A DNA stretch of 64,000 nucleotides, from positions 4,662,071-4,726,070 of the forward strand of contig NZ_CP031704.1 in assembly GCF_003428335.1 (NCBI RefSeq). The letters are read 5' to 3'. Source of the DNA: Solimonas sp. K1W22B-7. Its GTDB lineage: Bacteria; Pseudomonadota; Gammaproteobacteria; Nevskiales; Nevskiaceae. Below, piece by piece: positions 50,264-58,787 of this stretch (within the stretch, counting starts at the first letter, position 1; the number at the start of each line of letters is the position of its first letter). A program made the translations under genes and the position numbers. The notes under the pieces were generated by a model that worked only from the letters and a program-made list of their open reading frames with translations, was not told where the DNA came from and searched no databases.

Positions 50264-51247
50264 ATGACTGGCGCCTCGGGGGACATCACGTTCCACTATC
50301 CACCGGAGCTGTTCAACCTCTTGGTGGATGTTGTGCCGCTCCTCAACCGCTCGAAGCAAGATGTGCTGGTGTTCTTTCGTGGGGCGGGTGTGCCCGACCA
50401 CATGACTTCCGACCTTGCCATTCGCCTGAGGGCTACGCCAAAGGACATCAACAAGTACGAGATGGTTCGCACGGTGCTTGAGCGCCTTAACGTAAAGGGA
50501 GAGCCAGCCCTCCGCGAGCGACGCGAAGTGCTACGGCGTGTAGTGGATTTCGCCAGTTTTGATACATGCTGGCCAGACGACCAACTAAAGGCCAAGGGAC
50601 TCGTTGCCAGCATCCGCGAGGTTGTGAATCAAAAGGACGCATTCACACGCATGAACAATGCCCGCGAGGACGAGCGTCGTACTCGTCTCGCCGAGGCACA
50701 ACGAGTTTCCGCTGAAAAGCGCGAACGCAGTTCAAGGATCGAGGCTGCCAAGCATGAGCTGTATTCGCTCTTTGGCACTACGACTACAGCCCAGAATCGC
50801 GGAAAGATGCTGGAAGCTGCTCTTAACAACCTCTTCCAGGCCTACGGCGTCCTCGTTCACAAGGCCTTTCATCTCGTCGGCGAAGCCGGGGAAGGGATCA
50901 TTGAGCAGATTGATGGGATTATTGAGCTCAGCGGCGCCCTCTACTTCGTTGAGATGAAGTGGTATCGAAATCCGGTAGGAAAGCCTGAGATCTCAGAGCA
51001 TCTTGTTCGTCTTATGTCGCGCGCGGAGGTGCGAGGAATTTTCATCTCTGCCAGTGACTACACGGAACCCGCGATTCACACCGTGCGTGAGTTTCTGCAG
51101 CACAAGATTCTGATCCTCTCCACTCTCCAAGAGATTGTGCATCTACTTGAGCGGCAGGATGACCTCGGAGAGTTCTTGGTGAAGAAGGTCCAAGCCGCCC
51201 AGATTCATAAAAATCCTTACTTCCGGCCCCATGATGGGGAGGCGTAA
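50264..51247 (+). CDS. Mrr-like PD-(D/E)xK restriction endonuclease-fold protein
   Basis: 327 residues; GGGAGGA precedes the ATG. Residues about 1-115 are a helical domain with RGAGVPDHM and no recognised activity. A charged coiled coil follows (about 120-170). The C-terminal nuclease domain shows E184 (GKMLEAALNNLF), D217 (EQIDGIIEL) and E230-M-K232 (YFVEMKW), then a Mrr-like end (GIFISASDYTEPAI). It probably cleaves DNA. It is eight bases upstream of the three-component effector gene, so it belongs to the same transcript. It could be an extra effector of that system or an independent restriction protein. Confidence 0.82.
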   Translation: MTGASGDITFHYPPELFNLLVDVVPLLNRSKQDVLVFFRGAGVPDHMTSDLAIRLRATPKDINKYEMVRTVLERLNVKGEPALRERREVLRRVVDFASFDTCWPDDQLKAKGLVASIREVVNQKDAFTRMNNAREDERRTRLAEAQRVSAEKRERSSRIEAAKHELYSLFGTTTTAQNRGKMLEAALNNLFQAYGVLVHKAFHLVGEAGEGIIEQIDGIIELSGALYFVEMKWYRNPVGKPEISEHLVRLMSRAEVRGIFISASDYTEPAIHTVREFLQHKILILSTLQEIVHLLERQDDLGEFLVKKVQAAQIHKNPYFRPHDGEA

Positions 51248-51255
51248 GGCACGCT

Positions 51256-52344
51256 ATGACAGCGATCTGGACAGATATCGCCGCGCCGGGCGGGCCCGTC
51301 AATGAAATCACCGCCGCACAAGTTCTCCAAGGGCCATCAATCCCGCCGCAACAGCGGCTTCTCACCTACTCGCCGGATCAATGGGAAGACTTTGTACATG
51401 AGTGGGCCCACTACTGCCTGAAGAAGCAATACAAGCAGGTGCAGCGCTTCTCTGGCGCTGGTGACATGGGAATCGATGTTGTCGGCTTCGCGGACGCCAA
51501 GCACCTCAAGGGCGCATGGGACAACTACCAATGCAAGCACTACGACCATGCCCTGATGCCGACTGATGTCTGGCCAGAGTTTGGCAAGGTCATCTGGTAC
51601 TCCTTCAAGGGCGAGTATGCGATCCCTCGCCACTACTACTTTGTTTCACCTTGGGGCGCTGGCACGAAGCTGAGTCGCTTGTTGGGGAACGCCACGAAGT
51701 TGCGCGAAGATTTGATCGCAAATTGGGACAAGAACGTGAAGAGTGCAATCACAAGTACTCAGGATGTTCTGCTTGATGGTGCACTACGTGACTATGTTGA
51801 TGCTTTCAATCTTTCGATCTTCGAGGCGAAAACCGCACTCCAGCTTGTTGATGATCACCGCACGACGCCGATACACGCCGCTCGATTTGGCGGGGGGTTG
51901 CCACCACGCCCCGTAGCAGGAAAACCTCCCATCACTGTTTCTTCTTCCGAGAGCCGATATGTCACGCAATTGCTTGGCGCGTATGGCGAACACACCGGAG
52001 TTCTGATAGCCGATCCGTCGCACCTCCCACAGCCGAAGCTCAAGGAGCACTTTCGTCGTCAACGTGAAGCATTCTTTGAAGCGGAGTCTTTGCGCGTCTT
52101 TGCACGCGACACGGTTCCTCCAGGCACGTTCGAGTCCCTGCAGGATGACATCTATGACGGCGTGATTGACACGCACGATCAGAACCATGCTGACGGCTTT
52201 CAGAAAGTCAGCGCCGTCACCAAGGCTGCGCGCGATATGCAGATCACTGCAAACGCTTTGATCTCTTGCACGAATCCCAAGGATCGAGACGGCATCTGCC
52301 ACCAACTGGTCAATGAGGAGCGCCTGCAGTGGACACGATCATGA
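51256..52344 (+). CDS. ABC-three-component-type effector: PD-(D/E)xK nuclease fused to ABC-3C C-terminal domain
   Basis: 362 residues. The N-terminal nuclease-like part has E44 (QWEDFVHEW), D70/D74 (GAGDMGIDVVG) and Q92-C-K94 (YQCKHY), a restriction-like active-site layout. The region GEYAIPRHYYFVSPWGAGTKLS and the helical C-terminal half match my memory of 'ABC-three component system protein' effectors. In such systems an ABC ATPase and a middle component are thought to gate the effector during phage or plasmid invasion (comparative genomics knowledge). The stop overlaps the next start (ATGA). Confidence 0.8.
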   Translation: MTAIWTDIAAPGGPVNEITAAQVLQGPSIPPQQRLLTYSPDQWEDFVHEWAHYCLKKQYKQVQRFSGAGDMGIDVVGFADAKHLKGAWDNYQCKHYDHALMPTDVWPEFGKVIWYSFKGEYAIPRHYYFVSPWGAGTKLSRLLGNATKLREDLIANWDKNVKSAITSTQDVLLDGALRDYVDAFNLSIFEAKTALQLVDDHRTTPIHAARFGGGLPPRPVAGKPPITVSSSESRYVTQLLGAYGEHTGVLIADPSHLPQPKLKEHFRRQREAFFEAESLRVFARDTVPPGTFESLQDDIYDGVIDTHDQNHADGFQKVSAVTKAARDMQITANALISCTNPKDRDGICHQLVNEERLQWTRS

Positions 52345-52835
52345 GTCAGGGGCGGAAGCCCGTCACCTTCAACGGCCCCCTTGAAGCCGGAATCCGCGCG
52401 GTAGCCATCCTCGGTGCGGCTTACCCGCAATCCTACGACCTCCAGCGACTTGTCGCCTTCGATTACCTTCTTGTGCATACGGCTGACGTTGGCGGCCCGG
52501 ACAATCTCCACCCTCCGACGCCCATTCAGTCTGCCGAGCTTCTAGTGCGGCGCAAGATCGTCGAGCAGGCTTTGCTCCTAATGATGACTCGTGACCTCGT
52601 CGAACGCGAAGTCACGTCGGAGGGAATCAAGTACTTAGCGGGCGAGAACGCCGCCACGCTCCTTTCAACCGTCTCGTCGCACTATCTACTCGCCCTCAAA
52701 GATCGCGCGTCTTGGCTTGTCGAGGTGCTTGGGAAGCATACGGACGACGAGTTCAGGGGCGTAATGCACCGCTTCTTTGACAAATGGGTCGAGGAATTTC
52801 AACAGGTCGAGCAGAGCCTTGGGGGCGATACATGA
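52341..52835 (+). CDS. ABC-three-component system middle component
   Basis: 164 residues from the ATG that overlaps the effector stop (ATGA); a GTG at 52329 is possible. Mostly helical, with FDYLLVHTADVGGPDNLHPP, typical of type 2 middle components, and a C-terminal part ending DKWVEEFQQVEQSL. No catalytic residues. It presumably links the effector to the ATPase. The stop overlaps the ATPase start (ATGA). Confidence 0.78.
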   Translation: MSQGRKPVTFNGPLEAGIRAVAILGAAYPQSYDLQRLVAFDYLLVHTADVGGPDNLHPPTPIQSAELLVRRKIVEQALLLMMTRDLVEREVTSEGIKYLAGENAATLLSTVSSHYLLALKDRASWLVEVLGKHTDDEFRGVMHRFFDKWVEEFQQVEQSLGGDT

Positions 52836-54709
52836 CCGCAGCAACACCCGGCTTCCGCTTGCGGTTCCTCGGATTCTTTGGTCTACAGAAGAAGCCCGCG
52901 ACCGTGACATTCGGCCCAGGTCTGAATGTTATTTACGGCGCTTCAAACACCGGAAAGTCATTCATAGTCGAAGCCATCGACTTCATGCTGGGGGGCAAAC
53001 CGCCCTTGCGTGACATCCCGGAGCGAGTCGGCTACGACCTAGTCCTTTTAGGACTCGAGACGATCGATGGGGAGTCGTTCACGCTTTGGCGAAGCGTCGA
53101 CGGCGGTGGCTTCCGACTCTACGAGGGATTACATGAGACGCCACCTGCGGCTGATATCCTGTACAAGCAACTCGACGAGCAGCATAGCGACAAGAACGAT
53201 GAGAATCTTTCGTCCTTCCTATTAAGCCTTTGCGAGCTCAGGGGCAAGCGTGTACGCAGGAACTCCCGCAATGAGACCAACAGCCTGAGCTTTCGCAACA
53301 TTGCACGCCTAATGATCGTCAACGAGACTGAGATCACGCAGCAGAGCTCTCCGCTTTTTGACGGCAACCCCATAGCAAACACGCCGAACCTCGCTACTTT
53401 TAAGTTGTTGCTGACGGGGACAGACGATTCCGCACTGGTTCCCAGCAACAAACGCGAACCAGAGGAACTCTCGCGTGAGGCCCAGTTGCAACTTCTTGAT
53501 CAACTACTCGACGACTACCGAAAACGGCTTAAAGAGTTAACTAGGAGCCCGGAAGAGTTGGAAGAGCAGCTTAACAAGCTTGATGCGTCTCTCCGTCAGC
53601 AAGCAGTTCAGGTGAACACCACGGAGGCCAATTTTCAGGAGGCAGCCGGGAAGCGCCGTGAACTGCGGAAGAAGTTGGAGGAGAGCCGCGAGCGTCGCGC
53701 CGAAGTCGGGACTATGCTTGAGAGGTTCATACTTCTCGACAAACATTACGCGTCCGATATCGAACGACTGCGCGCTGTCGAGGAGGGCGGTACACTATTT
53801 AACGTATTGGGCTCCAAGGCTTGCCCTCTATGCGGCGCAGCGCCCGCCCATCACCGTGCTGATGCCGAATGCGAGGGCAACGTTGACGCAGTGGTGCAAG
53901 CTGCGCGTAAAGAGATTGCCAAAATTGAGATTCTGCGCGCTGAGTTGTCCACAACCATGCGCAATCTGGAACGAGAATCCGTCAGTTTTGACCGCAAGAT
54001 GCCCGTCGCCGTTCAGGAACTGGAGTCAATCTCTCAAGCGGTAGAGGAGCTTATCGCGCCCAGGCTTTCTACCCTTCGCAAATCCTACTCCGAGTTCGCA
54101 GACAAGCGCGCCGACGTGCGCGAGGCGTTGGCGCTTTACGCCACAGTGCAGGACATGGAACGCCGCCGCAGCGATCTTGAGAAGAGTGTCGATGATGAGA
54201 AGGCCGGAACTCTTGCCAGCGCCGATATCCCCACTACTGTCTCCCATGCCTTCGCCAAGATTGTCGAGGACATCCTGACGAGTTGGCACTTCCCTGAGTC
54301 TGGAGACGTGTACTTCGACTCCAAGACGCGCGACCTTGTCATCGCCGGAAAGTCGCGTAGCGCCTTCGGTAAGGGCTTGCGTGCCATAACACATACAGCA
54401 TTCACCCTTGGTCTTCTATCTTTCTGCCGCGCGCGTCAAACACCGCACACAGGATTCGTCGTTCTCGATTCCCCTTTGCTCGCCTATCGAGAGCCAGATG
54501 GTACGGAAGACGATTTGACCGGCACGGACCTGCAGGAGCAGTTCTACGCCTCTCTGGAGATGTTGCCCGCCGACAAGCAAGTCATCGTAGTCGAGAACAC
54601 CAACCCACCCGATGCGATCATGAAGCTTCAACAATCTTCGATGTTTGGCAAGAATCCGCATCATGGTCGGTATGGCCTTTTCCCGTACGCGGCGGAGCCC
54701 GTGGGGTAG
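52832..54709 (+). CDS. DUF3732-type ABC/SMC-like ATPase of the three-component system
   Basis: 625 residues. Walker A is GASNTGKS (36-43), followed by FIVEAIDFMLGG. Coiled coils at about 215-300 and 355-455 flank a zinc-hook-like CPLCG (C331, C334; a third Cys at 347), as in Rad50/SMC-type proteins. Near the C terminus a signature-like GKGLRAITHTAF and Walker B FVVLDSPLL (D546) are present. It should form DNA- or protein-gated dimers and control the effector. It is coupled to the middle component by ATGA. Base composition is lower in GC than the core genome. Confidence 0.85.
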   Translation: MTAATPGFRLRFLGFFGLQKKPATVTFGPGLNVIYGASNTGKSFIVEAIDFMLGGKPPLRDIPERVGYDLVLLGLETIDGESFTLWRSVDGGGFRLYEGLHETPPAADILYKQLDEQHSDKNDENLSSFLLSLCELRGKRVRRNSRNETNSLSFRNIARLMIVNETEITQQSSPLFDGNPIANTPNLATFKLLLTGTDDSALVPSNKREPEELSREAQLQLLDQLLDDYRKRLKELTRSPEELEEQLNKLDASLRQQAVQVNTTEANFQEAAGKRRELRKKLEESRERRAEVGTMLERFILLDKHYASDIERLRAVEEGGTLFNVLGSKACPLCGAAPAHHRADAECEGNVDAVVQAARKEIAKIEILRAELSTTMRNLERESVSFDRKMPVAVQELESISQAVEELIAPRLSTLRKSYSEFADKRADVREALALYATVQDMERRRSDLEKSVDDEKAGTLASADIPTTVSHAFAKIVEDILTSWHFPESGDVYFDSKTRDLVIAGKSRSAFGKGLRAITHTAFTLGLLSFCRARQTPHTGFVVLDSPLLAYREPDGTEDDLTGTDLQEQFYASLEMLPADKQVIVVENTNPPDAIMKLQQSSMFGKNPHHGRYGLFPYAAEPVG

Positions 54710-54943
54710 AGGCGCGTGGAGATGAACAGCAATGGTATGGAGGAGGCCAGAGAAATCTCTACCGAGGCGTAGACCTCCTCGGCTGACGGCAGCCTTTCGC
54801 CTTACTCACGATAAGCACCATTGTCGTTAATCCATTGAGCGCTCGCTAAGCCAAAAGCAGTCTCTACTCGATGAGGTGCAGAATGAACCCTTGCATACGA
54901 AGAGGCTCTCGGCAGACCTTGAGTCGCATAGTGCGCGAATCGC

Positions 54944-55981
54944 TTGTCAAAAGGATTCGATCGCGTTTACCCCCTCACAATATTGATACCCGCGCTCATG
55001 GCCATCGCAAATGGTAATCCGTACCAAGTCCTGCTCAGGTCCCGGATAAAGTCGGCTATTGAGGAAGCCCGGGCCGCATCGGTGCTAACGCACGCTGGCG
55101 TGAAAGGGAGCGTCCTGGAGATTTTGGTCCGCAAGTTGTTCAGACCGTTGCTTCCGGCGGATATAGGAGTGGGCAGTGGACAAATCATTGATGCATACGG
55201 CTCATCAATGTCTAGTCAGGTTGACATCGTCTTGTATGACCGGTCGATCCTACCGCCCATCCTCATGGATGAAACAACTGGAATTTTTCCGATTGAATCG
55301 GTCCTCTACACGATCGAAGTCAAAACTACTTTGAATGCAACAGAGTTGAAGGCTGCCCATTGGGCGGCCGGCAAGCTTGCCAAGTTCGGATACTTGCCAG
55401 GACTAACAGACGAGCTTGGACAATCCACCAACCATCCGGTGGAAAGAGCAAGATCCGTCATCTTTGCACTCGCGTCAGATCTCACCGGAACTAGGCTGGA
55501 CGAAGCTCAGCGCTATAAAAACCTGTATGGGGAAAGCGACGCGCCTCTGAGGGCGATCTGCGTTGCTGGTAGCGGGTATTGGTACGACGATGGGGAGAAT
55601 TGGATTGGCTTCAAGCATCCGCAGGAGTATGACGAGGTTTTGGGGTTCATCGGAGGAGTAACCAACACCTATAAAAAAGTGAGCGAAAGTCGCCATAGCC
55701 CATTACTCGGCAACTACGTGATTCCCGACGTAGTAGGCCTTCATTCAATCGAAGCCAGAAAGGTAGCGAAAATCCCCGTTACTTGTGATCGATGTGGCAA
55801 AGGGCTTCAGCTCAAGCCTAATCTTGGCAAAATGGATGTCGTTGTTAACGGGACCATTTCATCTACCTCGCCGTGCCCTGAATGTGGAGGGAATTTGGTT
55901 TCAGAAGCTGGGAAGTATCGTTTCGTGAAGGGAAAGTACATTCCAGAACTCGTCGGCACTACAGACCACGGCTCAGAGTAA
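54944..55981 (+). CDS. DUF6602-like nuclease-fold protein with C-terminal zinc ribbon
   Basis: 345 residues from TTG; an ATG at 54998 would give 327 residues and neither start has a good ribosome site. The core has GVKGSVLEILVRKLFRPLLP, GSGQIIDAYG, D94 (VDIVLYDR) and E125-V-K127 (TIEVKTTL), the PD-(D/E)xK layout of the DUF6602 family. The C terminus holds CDRCG and CPECG, a zinc ribbon. It lies 234 bases after the ATPase with no clear signals between. Likely defence-associated; substrate unknown. Confidence 0.75.
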   Translation: MSKGFDRVYPLTILIPALMAIANGNPYQVLLRSRIKSAIEEARAASVLTHAGVKGSVLEILVRKLFRPLLPADIGVGSGQIIDAYGSSMSSQVDIVLYDRSILPPILMDETTGIFPIESVLYTIEVKTTLNATELKAAHWAAGKLAKFGYLPGLTDELGQSTNHPVERARSVIFALASDLTGTRLDEAQRYKNLYGESDAPLRAICVAGSGYWYDDGENWIGFKHPQEYDEVLGFIGGVTNTYKKVSESRHSPLLGNYVIPDVVGLHSIEARKVAKIPVTCDRCGKGLQLKPNLGKMDVVVNGTISSTSPCPECGGNLVSEAGKYRFVKGKYIPELVGTTDHGSE

Positions 55982-56304
55982 CCTCTGCGGCCTACCGCTA
56001 GAGCAGGTACGCGATGCTTCGAGGATCACCTGCTGCCACCGACATCTCTTTATTGGCTGGATGCTTGTGGCACGTAGCCGACTTCGCTGGCCGTGATAGC
56101 GAGAAACTTACGATAAGACACCGTATCGTCAATTCCAAGCATTTCGCCTTCCGCGCAAAGCGGACCTAACGACTATTGCGCCAGTCTCGCCCCTCTTCGC
56201 GTAAAAAAGCCAGAGCGTCGGGGAGACGCTCCGGCAAAGCAACCGGACAATGGTTGCGGAGGAGGCTGGTATTTTGCTGTAGACCAGAGTTCGCCGAGCA
56301 GTGC
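55982..56304. other. Gene-free stretch between the defence block and the beta-oxidation operon
   Basis: 323 bases. No supported gene. It holds the terminator of the minus-strand operon (56203-56237). No copy of the tRNA-Phe 3-prime end was found here, so it is not a demonstrated island border. Confidence 0.7.
56203..56237 (-). terminator. Terminator of the minus-strand beta-oxidation operon
   Basis: On the minus strand GCCGGAGCGTC pairs with GACGCTCTGGC (one mismatch) around CCCC, followed by TTTTTT. Confidence 0.85.
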
Positions 56305-56541
56305 TTAGCTTTGCAGCCTGCTCGATCGGTAGGTATGGATAGCCGTGCGGCGCGAGTGGACGCCTAGCTTGGCGTAGATATTTTTAAGGTGGTACTTGAC
56401 GGTGTTGGGAGACACGCCGAAACGGTTCACCAGTTCGTCGAGGCGATCACCTTCAACTAGCGCTTCCATGACCTGACTCTCACGGCTGGTCAGCCTGTCG
56501 GTCGGCGCAAGGGAAAGGTACGACAGCGTTCCAGAGTCCAT
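56305..56541 (-). CDS. Bare LuxR/GerE-type helix-turn-helix regulator
   Basis: 78 residues from the ATG preceded by GGGGGAA, two bases after the ACP stop. Almost the whole protein is a GerE DNA-binding domain: LTSRESQVMEALVEGD, FGVSPNTVKYHLKNIYAKLGVHSR. There is no receiver, autoinducer or MalT-type sensor part. Last gene of the operon, so it may autoregulate it. The helix-turn-helix resembles the C-terminal end of MalT/AlkS-type activators, but a remnant origin is only a guess. Confidence 0.8.
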   Translation of the reverse strand: MDSGTLSYLSLAPTDRLTSRESQVMEALVEGDRLDELVNRFGVSPNTVKYHLKNIYAKLGVHSRRTAIHTYRSSRLQS

Positions 56542-56543
56542 GC

Positions 56544-56864
56544 CTATTCCCCCTTCCCAATTGCAATGAAGGCGAGCACATCGGCCAGGCAACGAAACTG
56601 CTCGCCCGCCTCGTCCGGAATCTCCAGGTCGAGTTCTTCCTCAATCTCCAGGACCAGCTGCAGGAGGTCCAGGGAGTCCGCGCCCAAGTCCTCAACGAAC
56701 CGGGCCTCGGCCGTCACTTGGGTCCACGAGACCTTGAACTGCGCCGCTATGATGGAGCGCACCATCCGCTCCGGATCGGAGACGGACTTGGGGCACAGCG
56801 AGACGATCCGCACAGAGCGACGGTCGATGCGAGAAGGCTCTCTTTCTGGCTGCTGCAGGCTCAT
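56544..56864 (-). CDS. Acyl carrier protein with N-terminal extension
   Basis: 106 residues. The carrier domain starts near MVRSIIAAQFKV (residue 34) and has the phosphopantetheine site DLGADSLDLLQ and the acidic recognition helix (LVLEIEEELDLEIPDE). The 33-residue leader is absent from ordinary AcpP. The start ATG overlaps the acyl-CoA dehydrogenase stop (ATGA), favouring the long form; a start at 56765 is possible. An ACP inside a CoA-based beta-oxidation operon is unusual. Confidence 0.88.
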   Translation of the reverse strand: MSLQQPEREPSRIDRRSVRIVSLCPKSVSDPERMVRSIIAAQFKVSWTQVTAEARFVEDLGADSLDLLQLVLEIEEELDLEIPDEAGEQFRCLADVLAFIAIGKGE

Positions 56865-57985
56865 AGGCCGCGCCCGATGATGATGCGCTGGATGTCCGAG
56901 GTGCCTTCGTAGATCTGGCAGACGCGGGCGTCGCGGTATATGCGCTCGACGGGAAAGTCCTCCACGTAGCCGTAGCCACCAAAGGTCTGGATGGCGGTCG
57001 AGCAGACGGCCTCAGCGGCCTCGGAGGCGAAGAGCTTCGCCATGCAGGCCTGCTCCAGACAGGCAACACCGGCGTCCTTCATGCGGGCCGCGGAGAGCAC
57101 CAGCTGGCGTGCGGCCTCGACGCGGGTCTTGGCGTCGGCAAGACGGAAGGACACCGCCTGGTGCTCGATCAGCGGCTTGCCAAAGGCTTCGCGCTCACGG
57201 GCATAGTGAATGGCATGGCCCAGCGCGGCCTGGGCCATGCCAACGCTTTGGGACGCGATACCGATGCGGCCCGCCTCCAAGCTGGAGAGGGCGATCCGGT
57301 AGCCATCGCCTTCTGCACCGATCCGCGTCGACTCCGGCACGAAAAGGTCGTCCAGAGCGAGGCTGCAGGTGTCGCTGGCCTTCTGTCCCAGCTTGTGTTC
57401 GGTCTTGGTGACGCTGTAGCCCGGCGAGCCCGTGGGAACCAGGAAGGCGGTGATGCCCCGCTTGGGGTTCTCCGGATCGGTCACGGCGAAGACTACGGCG
57501 TAGCGAGCGATGTGCCCGCTAGTGATGAACTGCTTGCTGCCGTTGATGAGGTAGCCGCCTTCCTTGCGGACGGCCCGGGTGCGGATTGCGCTGGCATCCG
57601 AACCCGCGTGGCTCTCGGTGAGAGCGAAGGCGCCGATGAACTCGCCTCGCGCGGCGGGCTTGAGCACCTGCTGCTTTTGCTCCTCCGAGCCGTAGCGCTC
57701 GAGGATGGCGCAGAAGGGAGCGTTGTGGACGCTCATCATGGTCGAGACTGCACCGTCGCCCTCGGCGATCGCCATCAGGGCCAGCGCGTAGCTGACGTAG
57801 TCGGCGCCGGCACCATCGTAGTCGGTGGAGACCGTGACACCGAGCAGGCCGATCTCCGCAAGGCCGCGGATGACATCGGGCTCGATCGTCCTGGCCGCTT
57901 CGCGAGCTGCTGCGCCGGGCAACAGAACCTCCCGCGAGAAGCGGCGAGCAGTGTCGGCGACAAGTTCCTGGTCCTGGGTCAGCAT
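56861..57985 (-). CDS. Acyl-CoA dehydrogenase
   Basis: 374 residues from the ATG giving MLTQDQELVADTARRF. FAD and substrate signatures: GAFALTESHAGSDA, GSKQFITSG, the ERxAFGKPL-type segment, and QTFGGYGYVEDFPVERIYRDAR; the base Glu lies in QIYEGTSDIQR, the short/medium-chain position. It introduces the alpha-beta double bond of acyl-CoA (or possibly acyl-ACP, given the next gene). Four bases after the hydratase-like gene. Confidence 0.93.
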   Translation of the reverse strand: MLTQDQELVADTARRFSREVLLPGAAAREAARTIEPDVIRGLAEIGLLGVTVSTDYDGAGADYVSYALALMAIAEGDGAVSTMMSVHNAPFCAILERYGSEEQKQQVLKPAARGEFIGAFALTESHAGSDASAIRTRAVRKEGGYLINGSKQFITSGHIARYAVVFAVTDPENPKRGITAFLVPTGSPGYSVTKTEHKLGQKASDTCSLALDDLFVPESTRIGAEGDGYRIALSSLEAGRIGIASQSVGMAQAALGHAIHYAREREAFGKPLIEHQAVSFRLADAKTRVEAARQLVLSAARMKDAGVACLEQACMAKLFASEAAEAVCSTAIQTFGGYGYVEDFPVERIYRDARVCQIYEGTSDIQRIIIGRGL

Positions 57986-57989
57986 GGCC

Positions 57990-58778
57990 TTACCTACCGG
58001 CGAATACGGGCGTGCTGCGTCCCAGGAATGCCTCCACGCCCGCACGGAAATCCGCAGTGCGGGTCGCCGATTTGAAGGCCGCGCGTTCGAGATCGAGCTG
58101 AATGAGCAAGGGGCGGTTGTAGGCCTGGCTGGCCAAGCGCTTATAGGCGCCGTAGGCAAGGGTGGGGCCGGATGCGAGGCGCGCGGAGAGGCTTTCGGTC
58201 ATGGCGTCAAGGCCGTCCGCCGGTGAGACCCGATTGACCAGGCCCATGCGTTGGGCCGTCTCGGCATCCCAGGTTTCACCGAGCATCATCAGCTCGGCAG
58301 CTCGGCGCTCACCCAGCAGGCGTGGCAGGAACCAGGTACCGCCGCAATCGGGCGATGCGCCGATCCGGTCGTAGGCCAGCAGGAAACGGGTCCCCTCCGC
58401 CGCCACCACCAAGTCACAGGCTGCCATCAGGCTCAGGCCGGCGCCGGCGACGGCGCCATGGACGCTGGCCAGCACCGGGGCGTCATGGCCTCGCAGGATC
58501 TCGATGGTGGGATGCAGCGCGTCCAACAATTCGTCCACGACGTTCGCCGCCTGGTCGAAGTCCTCGGCGAAACGAGCCAGGTCCCCGCCGGCTATGAAGG
58601 CACGGCCGTTGCCGCGCAGCACGATGCATCGGACGGCCGGATCATTCTGCAGCGGACGGACCGCCTCAAAGATCGCGCGCGCAGTCGGCACATCAATGGC
58701 GTTGAGCACCTGTGGGCGGTTCACCGTGATGGTGGCGATGCCGCGCTCGGGATCGATCTTCAGTTCGGCCAGGGACAT
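57990..58778 (-). CDS. Enoyl-CoA hydratase/isomerase family protein
   Basis: 262 residues, crotonase fold: NRPQVLNAID, oxyanion segment GNGRAFIAGGDL, HGAVAGAGLSLMAACDLVVA, and DCGGTWFLPRLLG. The second catalytic position reads AYDRIG with Asp rather than the usual Glu of hydratases, which resembles PaaG-type isomerases. It may act as a hydratase or as a double-bond isomerase. Nine bases after the FadB-type gene. Confidence 0.88.
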   Translation of the reverse strand: MSLAELKIDPERGIATITVNRPQVLNAIDVPTARAIFEAVRPLQNDPAVRCIVLRGNGRAFIAGGDLARFAEDFDQAANVVDELLDALHPTIEILRGHDAPVLASVHGAVAGAGLSLMAACDLVVAAEGTRFLLAYDRIGASPDCGGTWFLPRLLGERRAAELMMLGETWDAETAQRMGLVNRVSPADGLDAMTESLSARLASGPTLAYGAYKRLASQAYNRPLLIQLDLERAAFKSATRTADFRAGVEAFLGRSTPVFAGR

Positions 58779-58787
58779 GGCGACTCC

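Noticed and set aside
55982-56304. Right attachment site of the tRNA-Phe island
   Set aside because: No match to the tRNA-Phe 3-prime end was found by reading both strands of this stretch.
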